Translations under genes and position numbers: made by a program | Notes under the pieces: model-generated | What the model was told of the DNA's origin: nothing | The model's database searches: none | Seen by the model: the letters and a program-made list of their open reading frames with translations, nothing else | In this document: piece after piece, positions 29,139-37,770 of the stretch | Layout of the letters: every line of letters begins with the position of its first letter | Numbering within the stretch: position 1 is the first letter of the stretch | Assembly: GCA_024233785.1 (NCBI GenBank) | Contig: JACKPD010000017.1 | Location: 1 to 57,590 of the forward strand | DNA length: 57,590 nucleotides | Direction: 5' to 3' | Source: Spirochaetales bacterium | GTDB taxonomy: Bacteria; Spirochaetota; Spirochaetia; CADAEX01

Positions 29139-29924
29139 ATGACAGATGCAAAGGAAAACGGAAAGAAAATAATTGTAATCAAGACCGGCGGAAAGGCTGC
29201 GTCCGGAAAGCAGGAGATGGCCTGTCTTTTCCGGGAAATGAAGCAGCTTGAAGGGAAATACAGCTTTGTTTTTGTGCACGGCGGCGGAGCTGAGGTTACG
29301 AGGGTAAGCAGAATATTCGGCCTTGAGGCACAATTCAAAGACGGGATAAGGCTTACAACACCTGATGAGATGGAAATAGTAGACATGGTTTTATCCGGAA
29401 GGATGAACAAGGAGATTGTGCGGCTCGCGAACAGCTGCGGCGTCATCTCCGCCGGTTTAAGCGGAAGCGACGCTCTTCTTTTCACCGGAAAAGAGGCGGG
29501 TGAAAATACACAGACCGGCAGAATAACAGAGGTAAACCCGCTCATCATCAAAGTGCTGCTTGAAAACAGCCTCATGCCTGTAATCTCATCAACATCGATG
29601 ACGGCAGGAGGTACGGCTCTAAATATAAACGCTGATGAGGCAGCCCTTGAAATCGCATCAGCGCTGAAAGCGGAGAAGCTTTTCTTTATTTCAGATATAC
29701 CGGGTGTGATGAAAGAAGGGGAAGTTATAAATCTTCTTACGGAAAAACAGGCGCTGGATGAAATATCATCAGGCGTTATATCAGGGGGAATGATTCCCAA
29801 GGTAAAATCATCAATCGCGGCCCTTAAAAAAGGGGTCGGGTCGATTATCATAGGTGAGTACTGCGTAAAAGGCGATCTCTCATCAATTCTGGAAGGTAAA
29901 AAAGGGACAGGCATAGTTCTTTAA
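29139..29924 (+). CDS. argB: N-acetylglutamate kinase
   Basis: Phosphorylates N-acetylglutamate. The 261 residues follow the amino acid kinase fold: KTGGKA near residue 15, FVHGGGAEV (Gly-rich substrate loop) and GGMIPKVKSSIAAL near the C-terminus. It lacks the N-terminal helix extension common in arginine-inhibited hexameric enzymes, so it is probably the dimeric type. It begins 24 bases after argC. Confidence 0.95.
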   Translation: MTDAKENGKKIIVIKTGGKAASGKQEMACLFREMKQLEGKYSFVFVHGGGAEVTRVSRIFGLEAQFKDGIRLTTPDEMEIVDMVLSGRMNKEIVRLANSCGVISAGLSGSDALLFTGKEAGENTQTGRITEVNPLIIKVLLENSLMPVISSTSMTAGGTALNINADEAALEIASALKAEKLFFISDIPGVMKEGEVINLLTEKQALDEISSGVISGGMIPKVKSSIAALKKGVGSIIIGEYCVKGDLSSILEGKKGTGIVL

Positions 29925-29953
29925 CCCTGTCACATAAATACGGAGGTAAAAAA

Positions 29954-31165
29954 ATGGTCAAACAGTCAAAAGCGCACAAAGTGCCTTTCGCTAAAAATTA
30001 CGCATCGGAATTTCTTGTATTCGAAAAAGGGGAAGGCGTTTATCTATACGACCCGACAGGGAAAAAATATGTAGACTTCGGATCAGGCATAGCGGTCAAC
30101 GCACTCGGGCACGGCAGAAGCGATCTCGCGGATATCGCCTGCAGCCAGATGAGAAAGGTAATACACACATCAAATCTTTTCACATCAGAACCTTCAGTTT
30201 TTCTTGCCGAGAAGCTGGTCGCTCTTGGTGATTTTGACGCGGTCCATTTCGGCAACAGCGGCGCGGAGGCAAACGAAGCTGCCATTAAATACTCAAAGCT
30301 TTATTCTTTTAATAAAAAAGGGGCGGGAAACCATAAAATTCTCGCGCTTGTCTCAGGTTTTCACGGAAGGACAATAGGAGCGCTTTCATGCACATATAAT
30401 CCTGCCTACAAGACCCCTTTCGAGCCGCTGATGCCGGGAGTTGAGTTTATTCCGCTTAATGACGTAAAAGCGCTTGAGGCAACGCTTGACAGCACATTCG
30501 CCGGCGTTATTGTCGAAGTACTTCAGGGAGAGGGGGGGCTTCAGATGATGAGCAGGGAATTCGCAGAAGCCTTAAACCGCCTCTGCAGAAAACACGATGT
30601 AATACTGATAGCTGACGAGGTACAGACAGGCCTTGGAAGGACCGGATGGCCGTTCGCTTCGGCCTCTGTCGGTCTTAACCCGGATATCATATCGCTTGCA
30701 AAGCCCCTTGCGGGAGGGCTTCCCCTTTCAGCAACGCTTATCCCCGCAAAAATAAACGAACTGATAAAGGTCGGGGACCACGGAACAACTTTCGGAGGCG
30801 GACCTGTAACCTGCGCCGTAGCGGGAAAGGTACTTGATATAATCCTGAATCCCGATTTTCTTGCCAACGTAAGAAAGCAGGGAGAATATCTGTCAAAAAA
30901 ACTTAAAACCCTTGCGGGAAAAATCAGCTTTATCGGCGAGACAAGAGGGACAGGGCTTCTTCAGGGAATAGAAATAATTCAGCCTGAGAATTACAAGGGT
31001 GATCTTATAAAATCCGTTATCTCGAAATGCGAGGATAACGGGCTTATTGTCCTTAAATCCGGGAAAACAATTGTAAGGATTGCCCCTCCTCTTATTATCA
31101 ATGAAAAACAGATTGACGAGGGAATCGCGATACTTGAAAAAACACTTGAAAGTTTCGGTCTCTGA
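29954..31165 (+). CDS. argD: Acetylornithine aminotransferase
   Basis: PLP-dependent class III aminotransferase that makes N-acetylornithine. The 403 residues contain FGNSGAEANEAA (PLP phosphate site), SGFHGRTIGAL, LIADEVQTGLGRTG and the PLP lysine in SLAKPLAGG (Lys250). CGGAGG lies 8 bases before the ATG. Some homologues also act on succinyl-diaminopimelate. Confidence 0.95.
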   Translation: MVKQSKAHKVPFAKNYASEFLVFEKGEGVYLYDPTGKKYVDFGSGIAVNALGHGRSDLADIACSQMRKVIHTSNLFTSEPSVFLAEKLVALGDFDAVHFGNSGAEANEAAIKYSKLYSFNKKGAGNHKILALVSGFHGRTIGALSCTYNPAYKTPFEPLMPGVEFIPLNDVKALEATLDSTFAGVIVEVLQGEGGLQMMSREFAEALNRLCRKHDVILIADEVQTGLGRTGWPFASASVGLNPDIISLAKPLAGGLPLSATLIPAKINELIKVGDHGTTFGGGPVTCAVAGKVLDIILNPDFLANVRKQGEYLSKKLKTLAGKISFIGETRGTGLLQGIEIIQPENYKGDLIKSVISKCEDNGLIVLKSGKTIVRIAPPLIINEKQIDEGIAILEKTLESFGL

Positions 31166-31235
31166 TGTTTTCAGAAGTTATGCGGAATTGATTATACATA
31201 AATCAAATATTAAAAGGTTTCATAAGGAGAAACAG

Positions 31236-32516
31236 ATGGCGGAAAAAAACGGAAATAAAATAAAAAAAATTGCGCTTGCCTATTCAGGCGGTCTTGATAC
31301 TTCAATCATAATCCCGTGGCTCAAGGAGAACTACCCGGGCTCCGAGGTTGTGTGTGTCTGCACCAATGTGGGGCAGAAAGAGGACTGGGACAAAATTGAG
31401 GAAAAAGCAATAAAATCAGGCGCTTCAAAGATCTATGTTGAGGATATAAAAGAGGAATTTGTAAAAGACTACATCTTCCCGATGATACGCGCAGGCGCGA
31501 TCTACGAAGGAAAATATCTTCTCGGAACATCAATCGCCCGCCCGGTACAGGCGAAAAGACAGGTTGAAATCGCGCTGGAAGAAGGAGCAGACGCCCTTGC
31601 CCACGGCTGCACAGGAAAGGGAAACGACCAGGTAAGGTTTGAACTTACTTACAAGGCCCTGGCCCCCCACCTTAAGGTAATAGCGCCATGGAGAGTTTGG
31701 GACATCAACTCACGGGAAGCGGCTATTGAATACGCTGAAAAACACAACATACCGCTCGGAAATATTACAAAAAAGAACATCTACTCACGTGATGAGAACA
31801 TATGGCACACAAGCCATGAAGGGGGAGAGCTTGAAGACCCGTGGCAGACACCCCCGGAAGCGATTTACCAGAGGACTTCATCTCTTGAATCAGCGCCAGA
31901 TGTGGCCGAAGAGGTTATTATCGATATTGAAAAAGGGTATCCTACAGCGCTTAACGGAAAGAAACTCTCTCCCTATGACTTTATCGACCAGCTTAACAAA
32001 ATAGCCGGGCCCCACAGCATAGGAAGGGCCGATATTGTTGAGACAAGAACAGTAGGGATGAAAAGCCACGGGGTATATGAAACACCGGCAGGTACTGTCC
32101 TCAACAAGGCTTTACAGGAACTTGAGATGATTACCCTTGACAACGATACTCTCCACTACAAACAGCTGATGGCTATAAAATACTCGGAGCTTATCTATAC
32201 CGGCAAATGGTTTACACCACTCAGGGAGGCGATGGAAGCTTTCATGGAAGAAAGCAGCCGCTACCTTACAGGAACAGTAAGACTTTACCTTTACAAGGGA
32301 AATGTACTTATCGGCGGCAGGAAGTCGCCCTACTCCCTATATATCGAAGACCTCGCTTCTTTCGGCGAGAGCACCTACAACCAGCAGGACGCGACAGGGT
32401 TTATAAACCTCTTCGGCCTTTCAACCGGGGTTACAGCTATTGTACACAACAAGATTACGCAGAACACCGGGCAGGTCAAAGACATCAAAAAGATAGCATC
32501 TATTCACGAAGAGTAG
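31236..32516 (+). CDS. argG: Argininosuccinate synthase
   Basis: Joins citrulline and aspartate with ATP. The protein is 426 residues with the PP-loop ALAYSGGLDTSIIIPWL near the start and the GCTGKGNDQVRFEL segment. The start at 31236 is chosen for its AAGGAG ribosome site and direct MAEKNGNKIKKI N-terminus; an extended frame back to 31080 would overlap argD. It belongs to the type with an EYAEKHNIPL stretch typical of the longer bacterial group. Confidence 0.97.
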   Translation: MAEKNGNKIKKIALAYSGGLDTSIIIPWLKENYPGSEVVCVCTNVGQKEDWDKIEEKAIKSGASKIYVEDIKEEFVKDYIFPMIRAGAIYEGKYLLGTSIARPVQAKRQVEIALEEGADALAHGCTGKGNDQVRFELTYKALAPHLKVIAPWRVWDINSREAAIEYAEKHNIPLGNITKKNIYSRDENIWHTSHEGGELEDPWQTPPEAIYQRTSSLESAPDVAEEVIIDIEKGYPTALNGKKLSPYDFIDQLNKIAGPHSIGRADIVETRTVGMKSHGVYETPAGTVLNKALQELEMITLDNDTLHYKQLMAIKYSELIYTGKWFTPLREAMEAFMEESSRYLTGTVRLYLYKGNVLIGGRKSPYSLYIEDLASFGESTYNQQDATGFINLFGLSTGVTAIVHNKITQNTGQVKDIKKIASIHEE

Positions 32517-32529
32517 GAAGAACAGCAGT

Positions 32530-32997
32530 ATGAATGATAATTTTACAGTCAGGCCGGCAACGGTCAAAGACATAAACAGGATTTTCGAGCTCACAAACCA
32601 GATGGCGGAAAAGGGGCTGATGCTTACGAGAAGCAAGTATAAAATCATCACAATACTGCAGAATTTTCTGATCGCGGCTGATGAAAATGATTATGCAATA
32701 GGCTGCGGGGCTTTTTCCCTTCTATGGAGCGACCTTGGCGAAATTATGGCCCTGGCTGTCGACCCGCAGTGGCAGAAAAAAGGGGTCGGCAGGGAACTTG
32801 TTTCAGCTTTGATATCAAAAGGGAGATTTGTAAAAGTCCCCGAGATTATTGTGCTTACATACCAGGTTGAATTCTTCAGAAAACTTGGATTCACCCTTAC
32901 AGACAAGGACAAGTTTCCCAGAAAAGTATGGAGAGAGTGCCTTGAATGCCCCAAACTTGAAAAATGCGATGAAACAGCGATGCATATGATTCTCTGA
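32530..32997 (+). CDS. argA: Short N-acetylglutamate synthase (GNAT family)
   Basis: A 155-residue GNAT acetyltransferase with the acetyl-CoA loop DPQWQKKGVGRELV and a C-terminal cysteine segment (KVWRECLECPKLEKCDE) seen in the short stand-alone N-acetylglutamate synthases of bacteria that lack the full ArgA. Being the last gene of the arg operon supports the first committed step, acetyl-CoA plus glutamate to N-acetylglutamate. It starts 14 bases after argG and is followed by a strong terminator. The three cysteines at the end may bind zinc. Confidence 0.8.
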   Translation: MNDNFTVRPATVKDINRIFELTNQMAEKGLMLTRSKYKIITILQNFLIAADENDYAIGCGAFSLLWSDLGEIMALAVDPQWQKKGVGRELVSALISKGRFVKVPEIIVLTYQVEFFRKLGFTLTDKDKFPRKVWRECLECPKLEKCDETAMHMIL

Positions 32998-33003
32998 TAC
33001 TGC

Positions 33004-33031
33004 GGCCGGCCTTAACCCTGTAAGGCCGGCC
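33004..33031 (+). terminator. Strong terminator of the arginine operon
   Basis: An 11-base perfect stem, GGCCGGCCTTA (33004-33014) with TAAGGCCGGCC (33021-33031), a six-base loop and six T residues after it. Confidence 0.95.
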
Positions 33032-33090
33032 TTTTTTATTAAATGCAAACTTTCATTCTCTCTGTTATAATAACAGGTGAGGAGAAAATC

Positions 33091-34668
33091 ATGGAAGTAA
33101 AATTTAATAACCTTAACAATACAGATTCCTTTAAAAAACTCGCATCATTGCCTGTCCCCGACATTAAAAAAATCATAACACCCGAGAGGGTATCATCATT
33201 CAGCATAAAAGCCGGAAACGGAATTGATTATAACTATTCCGCGAAATGCGCAGATACCTCCGTGCTTGAAGCGCTGCAGATGCTCTCTGATGAGCAGCAG
33301 GCTATTGCCAAATACAAAAAAGTCCTCTCCGGGGAAATAATGAATAAAGGGGAAAAAAGAATGGTGCTCCATCATTATACCCGCGGAGCTTTCGGAATTG
33401 ACGGCAGGGAAGTAAAAGAGAGGGGAGATTTCTATAAGACTGAAATAAAGAGAGTGTATGATTTCGCTGATAAAATACACAGGGGGGTCATAAAGGGATC
33501 AACCGGCGCAAAATTCGATACTGCTGTCCAGATTGGAATCGGAGGCTCAGACCTCGGCCCCAGGGCCTTATATATTGCCCTTAAAGGCTATATGGCATCT
33601 GAAGGGAGAACTCCTTTCTTATACTGTGACTTTATTTCAAATGTTGACCCTGATGACGCGGCCGATGTAATCAACCGCATAAACCCGGAAAGCACCCTTT
33701 TTATTCTCGTATCAAAGAGCGGAACCACTCAGGAGACGCTCGCGAACAGTTATCTGGTCAAAAATCTTGTAAAAAAATTCTCACCTGTAACAGATATATC
33801 AAGACACATGATAGCAGTTACCTCAAAGGAAAGCCCGATGGCATCATCGCCTGATTTCCTTGACTCCTTTTACATAGATGATTTTATAGGCGGCAGGTAT
33901 TCATCAACCAGCGCTGTCGGGGGAGTTGCCTTAAGCCTTGCGTTCGGCGGAGAGGTTTTTCAGGACCTTCTTGACGGGGCACATGAAAGCGATATGAAAG
34001 CGCTTGAAAACGATATAACAAAAAACGCTTCCCTGCTCGATGCCATGCTTGGGATTTATGAAAGGAACATACTCGGCCACACCGCGGAAGCGGTACTTCC
34101 GTACAGCCAGGCCCTTTCACGGTTTCCCGCGCATCTGCAGCAGCTGATGATGGAAAGCAACGGGAAAAGCGTAAGCGTAAACGGGGACAGGCTTTCTTAC
34201 CCCACCTGCCCTGTAATTTTCGGAGAACCGGGAACAAACGGGCAGCACTCTTTTTACCAGCAGCTCCACCAGGGAACAGACATTGTCCCTCTTAAATTCA
34301 TCGGGTTCAGAAGATCCCAGCAGCTTCTTGACGCGCAGTACGAAGGGAGCAGCTGCCAGAAAAAGCTCAACGCCAACCTGGCGGCCCAGATTACAGCATT
34401 TGCGCAGGGCCAGAATGATGAAAATCCCAATAAATATTTTGCCGGCGGCAGGCCGTCAGACCTTATCGCGGGGGAAAGGCTTACTCCCCGTTCTCTCGGT
34501 TCACTTCTTGCACACTATGAAAACAGGACAATGTTTCAGGGATTTATCTGGAACATCAACTCATTTGACCAGGAAGGGGTGCAGCTTGGAAAAAAACTTG
34601 CGGGGAAAGTACTTGGAGGGAATTCCGGCAACAGTGTGCTTGATGCCTACAGCGCTTTGCTTGCCTAA
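33091..34668 (+). CDS. pgi: Glucose-6-phosphate isomerase
   Basis: Interconverts glucose-6-phosphate and fructose-6-phosphate. The start at 33091 has GAGGAG upstream, giving 525 residues; the frame can be extended to 33043 but without support. Signatures are GIGGSDLGPRAL, SKSGTTQETLANS, NGQHSFYQQLHQGTD and FDQEGVQLGKKLA, all intact. It stands alone between the arg terminator and its own terminator. Confidence 0.97.
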   Translation: MEVKFNNLNNTDSFKKLASLPVPDIKKIITPERVSSFSIKAGNGIDYNYSAKCADTSVLEALQMLSDEQQAIAKYKKVLSGEIMNKGEKRMVLHHYTRGAFGIDGREVKERGDFYKTEIKRVYDFADKIHRGVIKGSTGAKFDTAVQIGIGGSDLGPRALYIALKGYMASEGRTPFLYCDFISNVDPDDAADVINRINPESTLFILVSKSGTTQETLANSYLVKNLVKKFSPVTDISRHMIAVTSKESPMASSPDFLDSFYIDDFIGGRYSSTSAVGGVALSLAFGGEVFQDLLDGAHESDMKALENDITKNASLLDAMLGIYERNILGHTAEAVLPYSQALSRFPAHLQQLMMESNGKSVSVNGDRLSYPTCPVIFGEPGTNGQHSFYQQLHQGTDIVPLKFIGFRRSQQLLDAQYEGSSCQKKLNANLAAQITAFAQGQNDENPNKYFAGGRPSDLIAGERLTPRSLGSLLAHYENRTMFQGFIWNINSFDQEGVQLGKKLAGKVLGGNSGNSVLDAYSALLA

Positions 34669-34720
34669 ACTTATACAGCAGGGGAATAATGCCTTGAGGT
34701 AATCCTTTATGTAAAAAAAA

Positions 34721-34755
34721 CCCCCGCCGGAAAAAGGAGGAAAACCGGACGGGGG
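34721..34755 (+). terminator. Terminator-like GC-rich hairpin after pgi
   Basis: CCCCCGCCGG (34721-34730) pairs with CCGGACGGGGG (34745-34755), one bulge. There is an A run before it but only ATATG after it, so it works better as a terminator for the minus direction or as an RNA-stabilising hairpin. Confidence 0.5.
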
Positions 34756-34775
34756 ATATGCATAAAGGAGGTATT

Positions 34776-34799
34776 ATGAAAAAGTTCACACTTTTATAA
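34776..34799 (+). other. Seven-codon ORF with a near-perfect ribosome site
   Basis: AAAGGAGGT is followed at four bases by ATG, and the frame reads MKKFTLL then TAA. It lies between the pgi hairpin and the next gene. It resembles the first residues of a signal peptide, so it may be a leader peptide or the remnant of a lost secreted protein. The coding role is unproven. Confidence 0.3.
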
Positions 34800-34903
34800 A
34801 CTAAACAAATCACTTCATAATTAGTTACATATTATAATAAAAAAATAAATTTTGAATTAAACAATTGATTTTTTCAGCAACACTATTTAAATTCGATTTA
34901 TAC

Positions 34904-35866
34904 ATGGTAGAACTCGAAAAAGAAATTATTGGAAGCTGGTTTGAAATCAGGTCAAATATAGAAAATATTGGCAATCTCCGCGATTATTTTAAACTTTCAG
35001 ATGAAGATTTAAAGAAAACAGCACAAAAACTCAAAGCCTCAATAGAAGGCGGCATTACAGAATATAAAAAAGCTGAGATTAAATCTGTTTTTAATCTAAT
35101 TGCGTCACTTGATTATGATACAAGTTCACTCCATCTCATAAAAGAAACAGCAAATAACATCAACAACCTCACTTATGTGATACTTATTCAGAGGCTTATC
35201 TCAAAAAAAGCTGTTAAATTAAGAGTCCCCCAGAATGATGAAGAGGAAAAAGGTATTGAAAAGGAAAATTTAAGGAAATACAGCCTTACAGAGATAGTTG
35301 AAATAATAAAAGAGGTACAGGAACTGGTAAAAAAAGACCCTCTTTTAAAGACAAATAAAAATGTTATAAATATTTTAGTGCAGGTTAGCAAGTATAAAAG
35401 GGAAAATGAAACTATGAAAAAGATTCTTCCCAATATCCCTGCTGAAAAGATAGAAATAATCAGGCTTAACTACTCAAAAACCTTAAATGAAATAATATCA
35501 AAAATCCTTATCAGCTACAAAGCTCTTACAACTGAAGACAAACTTATTGAAGGAAAAAAAGAGCAGAACAAGCATATTCTTGAAACCTATGATATTTCCA
35601 TTGCCGCAGAACTTCTTAAAAAACAGGCTGAAACTTCAGACAGGATCAGAACTACATTAAATTACGCGGACAGGGAAAAATTCAGGATTCTTGAAATAAT
35701 CCAGACAATCAAACAGTATGAGAAAAGCCTTACCGGATCATTTGCCATCGAAGAAAAGCACTATTACAACATGGCATTATCAGAAGCCGGGAAAAGGGAA
35801 ATCAGCAGGCAGTTCTGCCTTGAAATAATTAAAATACTTGAAAAACACGCGGAAAACCCAATATAA
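34904..35866 (+). CDS. Helical, charged cytoplasmic protein, unknown function
   Basis: About 320 residues from the ATG at 34904 (the frame opens from TTG 34865). The protein is rich in Lys, Glu, Ile and Leu, predicted nearly all helical with coiled-coil character around residues 90-200, and has no signal peptide, membrane helix or known motif. Neither candidate start has a clear ribosome site. The surrounding DNA is more AT-rich than the genes before and after. It does not resemble a family I can name; a lineage-specific structural or regulatory protein is the most one can say. Confidence 0.6.
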   Translation: MVELEKEIIGSWFEIRSNIENIGNLRDYFKLSDEDLKKTAQKLKASIEGGITEYKKAEIKSVFNLIASLDYDTSSLHLIKETANNINNLTYVILIQRLISKKAVKLRVPQNDEEEKGIEKENLRKYSLTEIVEIIKEVQELVKKDPLLKTNKNVINILVQVSKYKRENETMKKILPNIPAEKIEIIRLNYSKTLNEIISKILISYKALTTEDKLIEGKKEQNKHILETYDISIAAELLKKQAETSDRIRTTLNYADREKFRILEIIQTIKQYEKSLTGSFAIEEKHYYNMALSEAGKREISRQFCLEIIKILEKHAENPI

Positions 35867-35955
35867 CAATCTGCTGAAATATGTAAATAATTACCGGGAT
35901 CTCTTGACCGTAAAATAGGTTGCAATAATCATTAGTATCAGTAAGGAGACATAAT

Positions 35956-36564
35956 TTGAACAGTATAACAATCGGGGACAGGAAAGTTTTCCCTTCAAAA
36001 ATAATATGCGTCGGAAGAAATTACGTAGATCATATTGAGGAACTTGGGAATGAAATGCCTGAAGATATAGTAATCTTTATGAAGCCCAACTCCGCTGTTT
36101 CATCAAAACTGATCTCCTTTCACGAAGAGCAGATCCACTATGAAGGGGAAATATCTTTTTTATATGAAAACGGCCGGTTTTCAGCGGCCGGTTTTGGACT
36201 TGATCTTACAAAAAGAGAGCTGCAGGGAAAACTGAAAGCCAAAGGGCTTCCCTGGGAAAGGGCAAAGGCCTTCGATAATTCCGCCCTCTTCTCCGGTTTT
36301 GTGAAAATTGAAAATACCGGCAATATTTCTCTTTTGCTTGAGATAAACGGAAATACTGTCCAGTCATCAGGCACAGGCTATATGATTTACAGGCCTGAGG
36401 TTATACTTACCGAAATTAGAAAATTCCTTACACTTTTTGACGGCGATATTGTTATGACAGGTACGCCTAAGGGGGTAGGAATAATAAAAAAGGGTGATTT
36501 ATTCAAGGGTACCCTGAAAACCGGAGATAAGGAATTAATCTCAGCTCAATGGAAAGCACAATAG
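35956..36564 (+). CDS. Fumarylacetoacetate hydrolase family protein
   Basis: A 202-residue hydrolase or decarboxylase of the FAH family (YcgM/FAHD1 type, acting on acylpyruvates or oxaloacetate). The signatures are CVGRNYVDHIEELGNE, MKPNSAV, a metal-binding YEGEISF (Glu-x-Glu) and MTGTPKGVG. Several members act as oxaloacetate decarboxylases. It starts with TTG at 35956, chosen because TAAGGAG lies 7 bases upstream. No operon partner is evident. Confidence 0.85.
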   Translation: MNSITIGDRKVFPSKIICVGRNYVDHIEELGNEMPEDIVIFMKPNSAVSSKLISFHEEQIHYEGEISFLYENGRFSAAGFGLDLTKRELQGKLKAKGLPWERAKAFDNSALFSGFVKIENTGNISLLLEINGNTVQSSGTGYMIYRPEVILTEIRKFLTLFDGDIVMTGTPKGVGIIKKGDLFKGTLKTGDKELISAQWKAQ

Positions 36565-36577
36565 TATTTTAAGTATT

Positions 36578-37654
36578 TTAAAGAAGGTCTTTCCTGTTGT
36601 CTTTTTCAATCAGTTTTCTGATATCCCGGACCTTCTGCGATGAGCCTTTTTTACAGATAAGGGCTTTTCCGTTTTTTATAACAACGATAAGGTCTTTAAC
36701 ATCGCAGAGCGCGATAGGTATATCGGAAAAAACAATATTGTCGGATGCTTCTACTTCAAACATCTCGCCCTTTCCCAGATTTTTAATAATTGTCTCAAAC
36801 TGGTCCCAGCTGCCGATATCGTTCCATGAAAAATCAGCTTCAACCATCGCGGAGAGGAGTGTTTTTTCCATTACAGCATAATCAATGGAAATTGAAGGAG
36901 ATGAGCCGTAAATAGTCTCGATTTCACTGCTGTCCATTATAATTTCAATACCATTTACAATGACAGGAGGCGGCGCTTTTACAATTTTTCCGAATGCGGC
37001 TGATATCTGCGGTGAATATTTTCTGATTTCCTCAAGGAAAACATCCATGCCAAAGGCAAACATCCCCGAGTTCCAGAAATAGTTTCCGTCATCGACAAAT
37101 TTTTTTGCTGTTTTAGGATCAGGTTTTTCGCGGAAGGAAGCGACTTTAAACCCTTTTTTATGCTTTTTTCCCTTTTCAATATAACCGTAGCCTGTTTCAG
37201 GATATTCGGGCGGTATCCCGAATGTTACAAGGAACCCGTCCCGCGCGAGAGAGTCTGCCTCTTCTGTATTTTTTTTAAACAGATCCAGCTCCTCTATCAG
37301 GTGGTCTGCCGGAAGCACAAGTGAGGTGCAGGGGAACTTTCCCCCAAGTTTAAACCACCATGCCGCGGCTGTAATTGCGGGAGCGGTATTCCGGGAAGCA
37401 GGTTCGGGCAAAACCGTTATTTTCCCTGAATCAGCATATTCTGCGCACTCGGCAAGGACATCATTAAGCTGGGATTTGAGTGTTATAATTATTATTCTTC
37501 CGGGTACATCAAGAGACAGGGCCCTCTCAACCGTAAGTTTGAGCAGTGATTTCTCGCCCTTTACCTTGATAAACTGCTTTGGCGATTCGTTAAGCGAAGC
37601 AGGCCAGAGCCGTGTGCCTGAACCGCCCGCAAGAATCAGAACATTATCAACCAT
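36578..37654 (-). CDS. manC: Mannose-1-phosphate guanylyltransferase
   Basis: Makes GDP-mannose from GTP and mannose-1-phosphate for surface polysaccharides or glycoconjugates. The N-terminus VLILAGGSGTRLWPAS is the nucleotide-binding signature, with ESPKQFIKV next, FGIPPEYPETGYGYIE and FWNSGMFAF later. The 358 residues match the short ManC/ManB-type enzyme without the C-terminal isomerase domain. The start at 37654 is taken from this motif; a longer frame to 37771 would add an unrelated hydrophobic stretch. No ribosome site is evident. It diverges from ilvE. Confidence 0.9.
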   Translation of the reverse strand: MVDNVLILAGGSGTRLWPASLNESPKQFIKVKGEKSLLKLTVERALSLDVPGRIIIITLKSQLNDVLAECAEYADSGKITVLPEPASRNTAPAITAAAWWFKLGGKFPCTSLVLPADHLIEELDLFKKNTEEADSLARDGFLVTFGIPPEYPETGYGYIEKGKKHKKGFKVASFREKPDPKTAKKFVDDGNYFWNSGMFAFGMDVFLEEIRKYSPQISAAFGKIVKAPPPVIVNGIEIIMDSSEIETIYGSSPSISIDYAVMEKTLLSAMVEADFSWNDIGSWDQFETIIKNLGKGEMFEVEASDNIVFSDIPIALCDVKDLIVVIKNGKALICKKGSSQKVRDIRKLIEKDNRKDLL

Positions 37655-37709
37655 ATAAAAGATAATATACAATAAAAAAACAATTCCACAAGAGTAAAAA
37701 GCTGCACTA

Positions 37710-37738
37710 TTGACCTGAATTTTTTTCTGCCGTAAAAT
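37710..37738 (+). promoter_or_regulatory. Sigma-70-type promoter for ilvE
   Basis: TTGACC (37710-37715), 17 bases, TAAAAT (37733-37738), 32 bases before the ilvE ATG; one of the best matches in the window. Confidence 0.65.
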
Positions 37739-37770
37739 TAAACACTTTTCAAACATAAAGGAGAACAGCA

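Noticed and set aside
31080..31235. Longer N-terminus for argG
   Set aside because: It would overlap argD by 86 bases and lacks a ribosome site, while ATG 31236 has AAGGAG and the family N-terminus.
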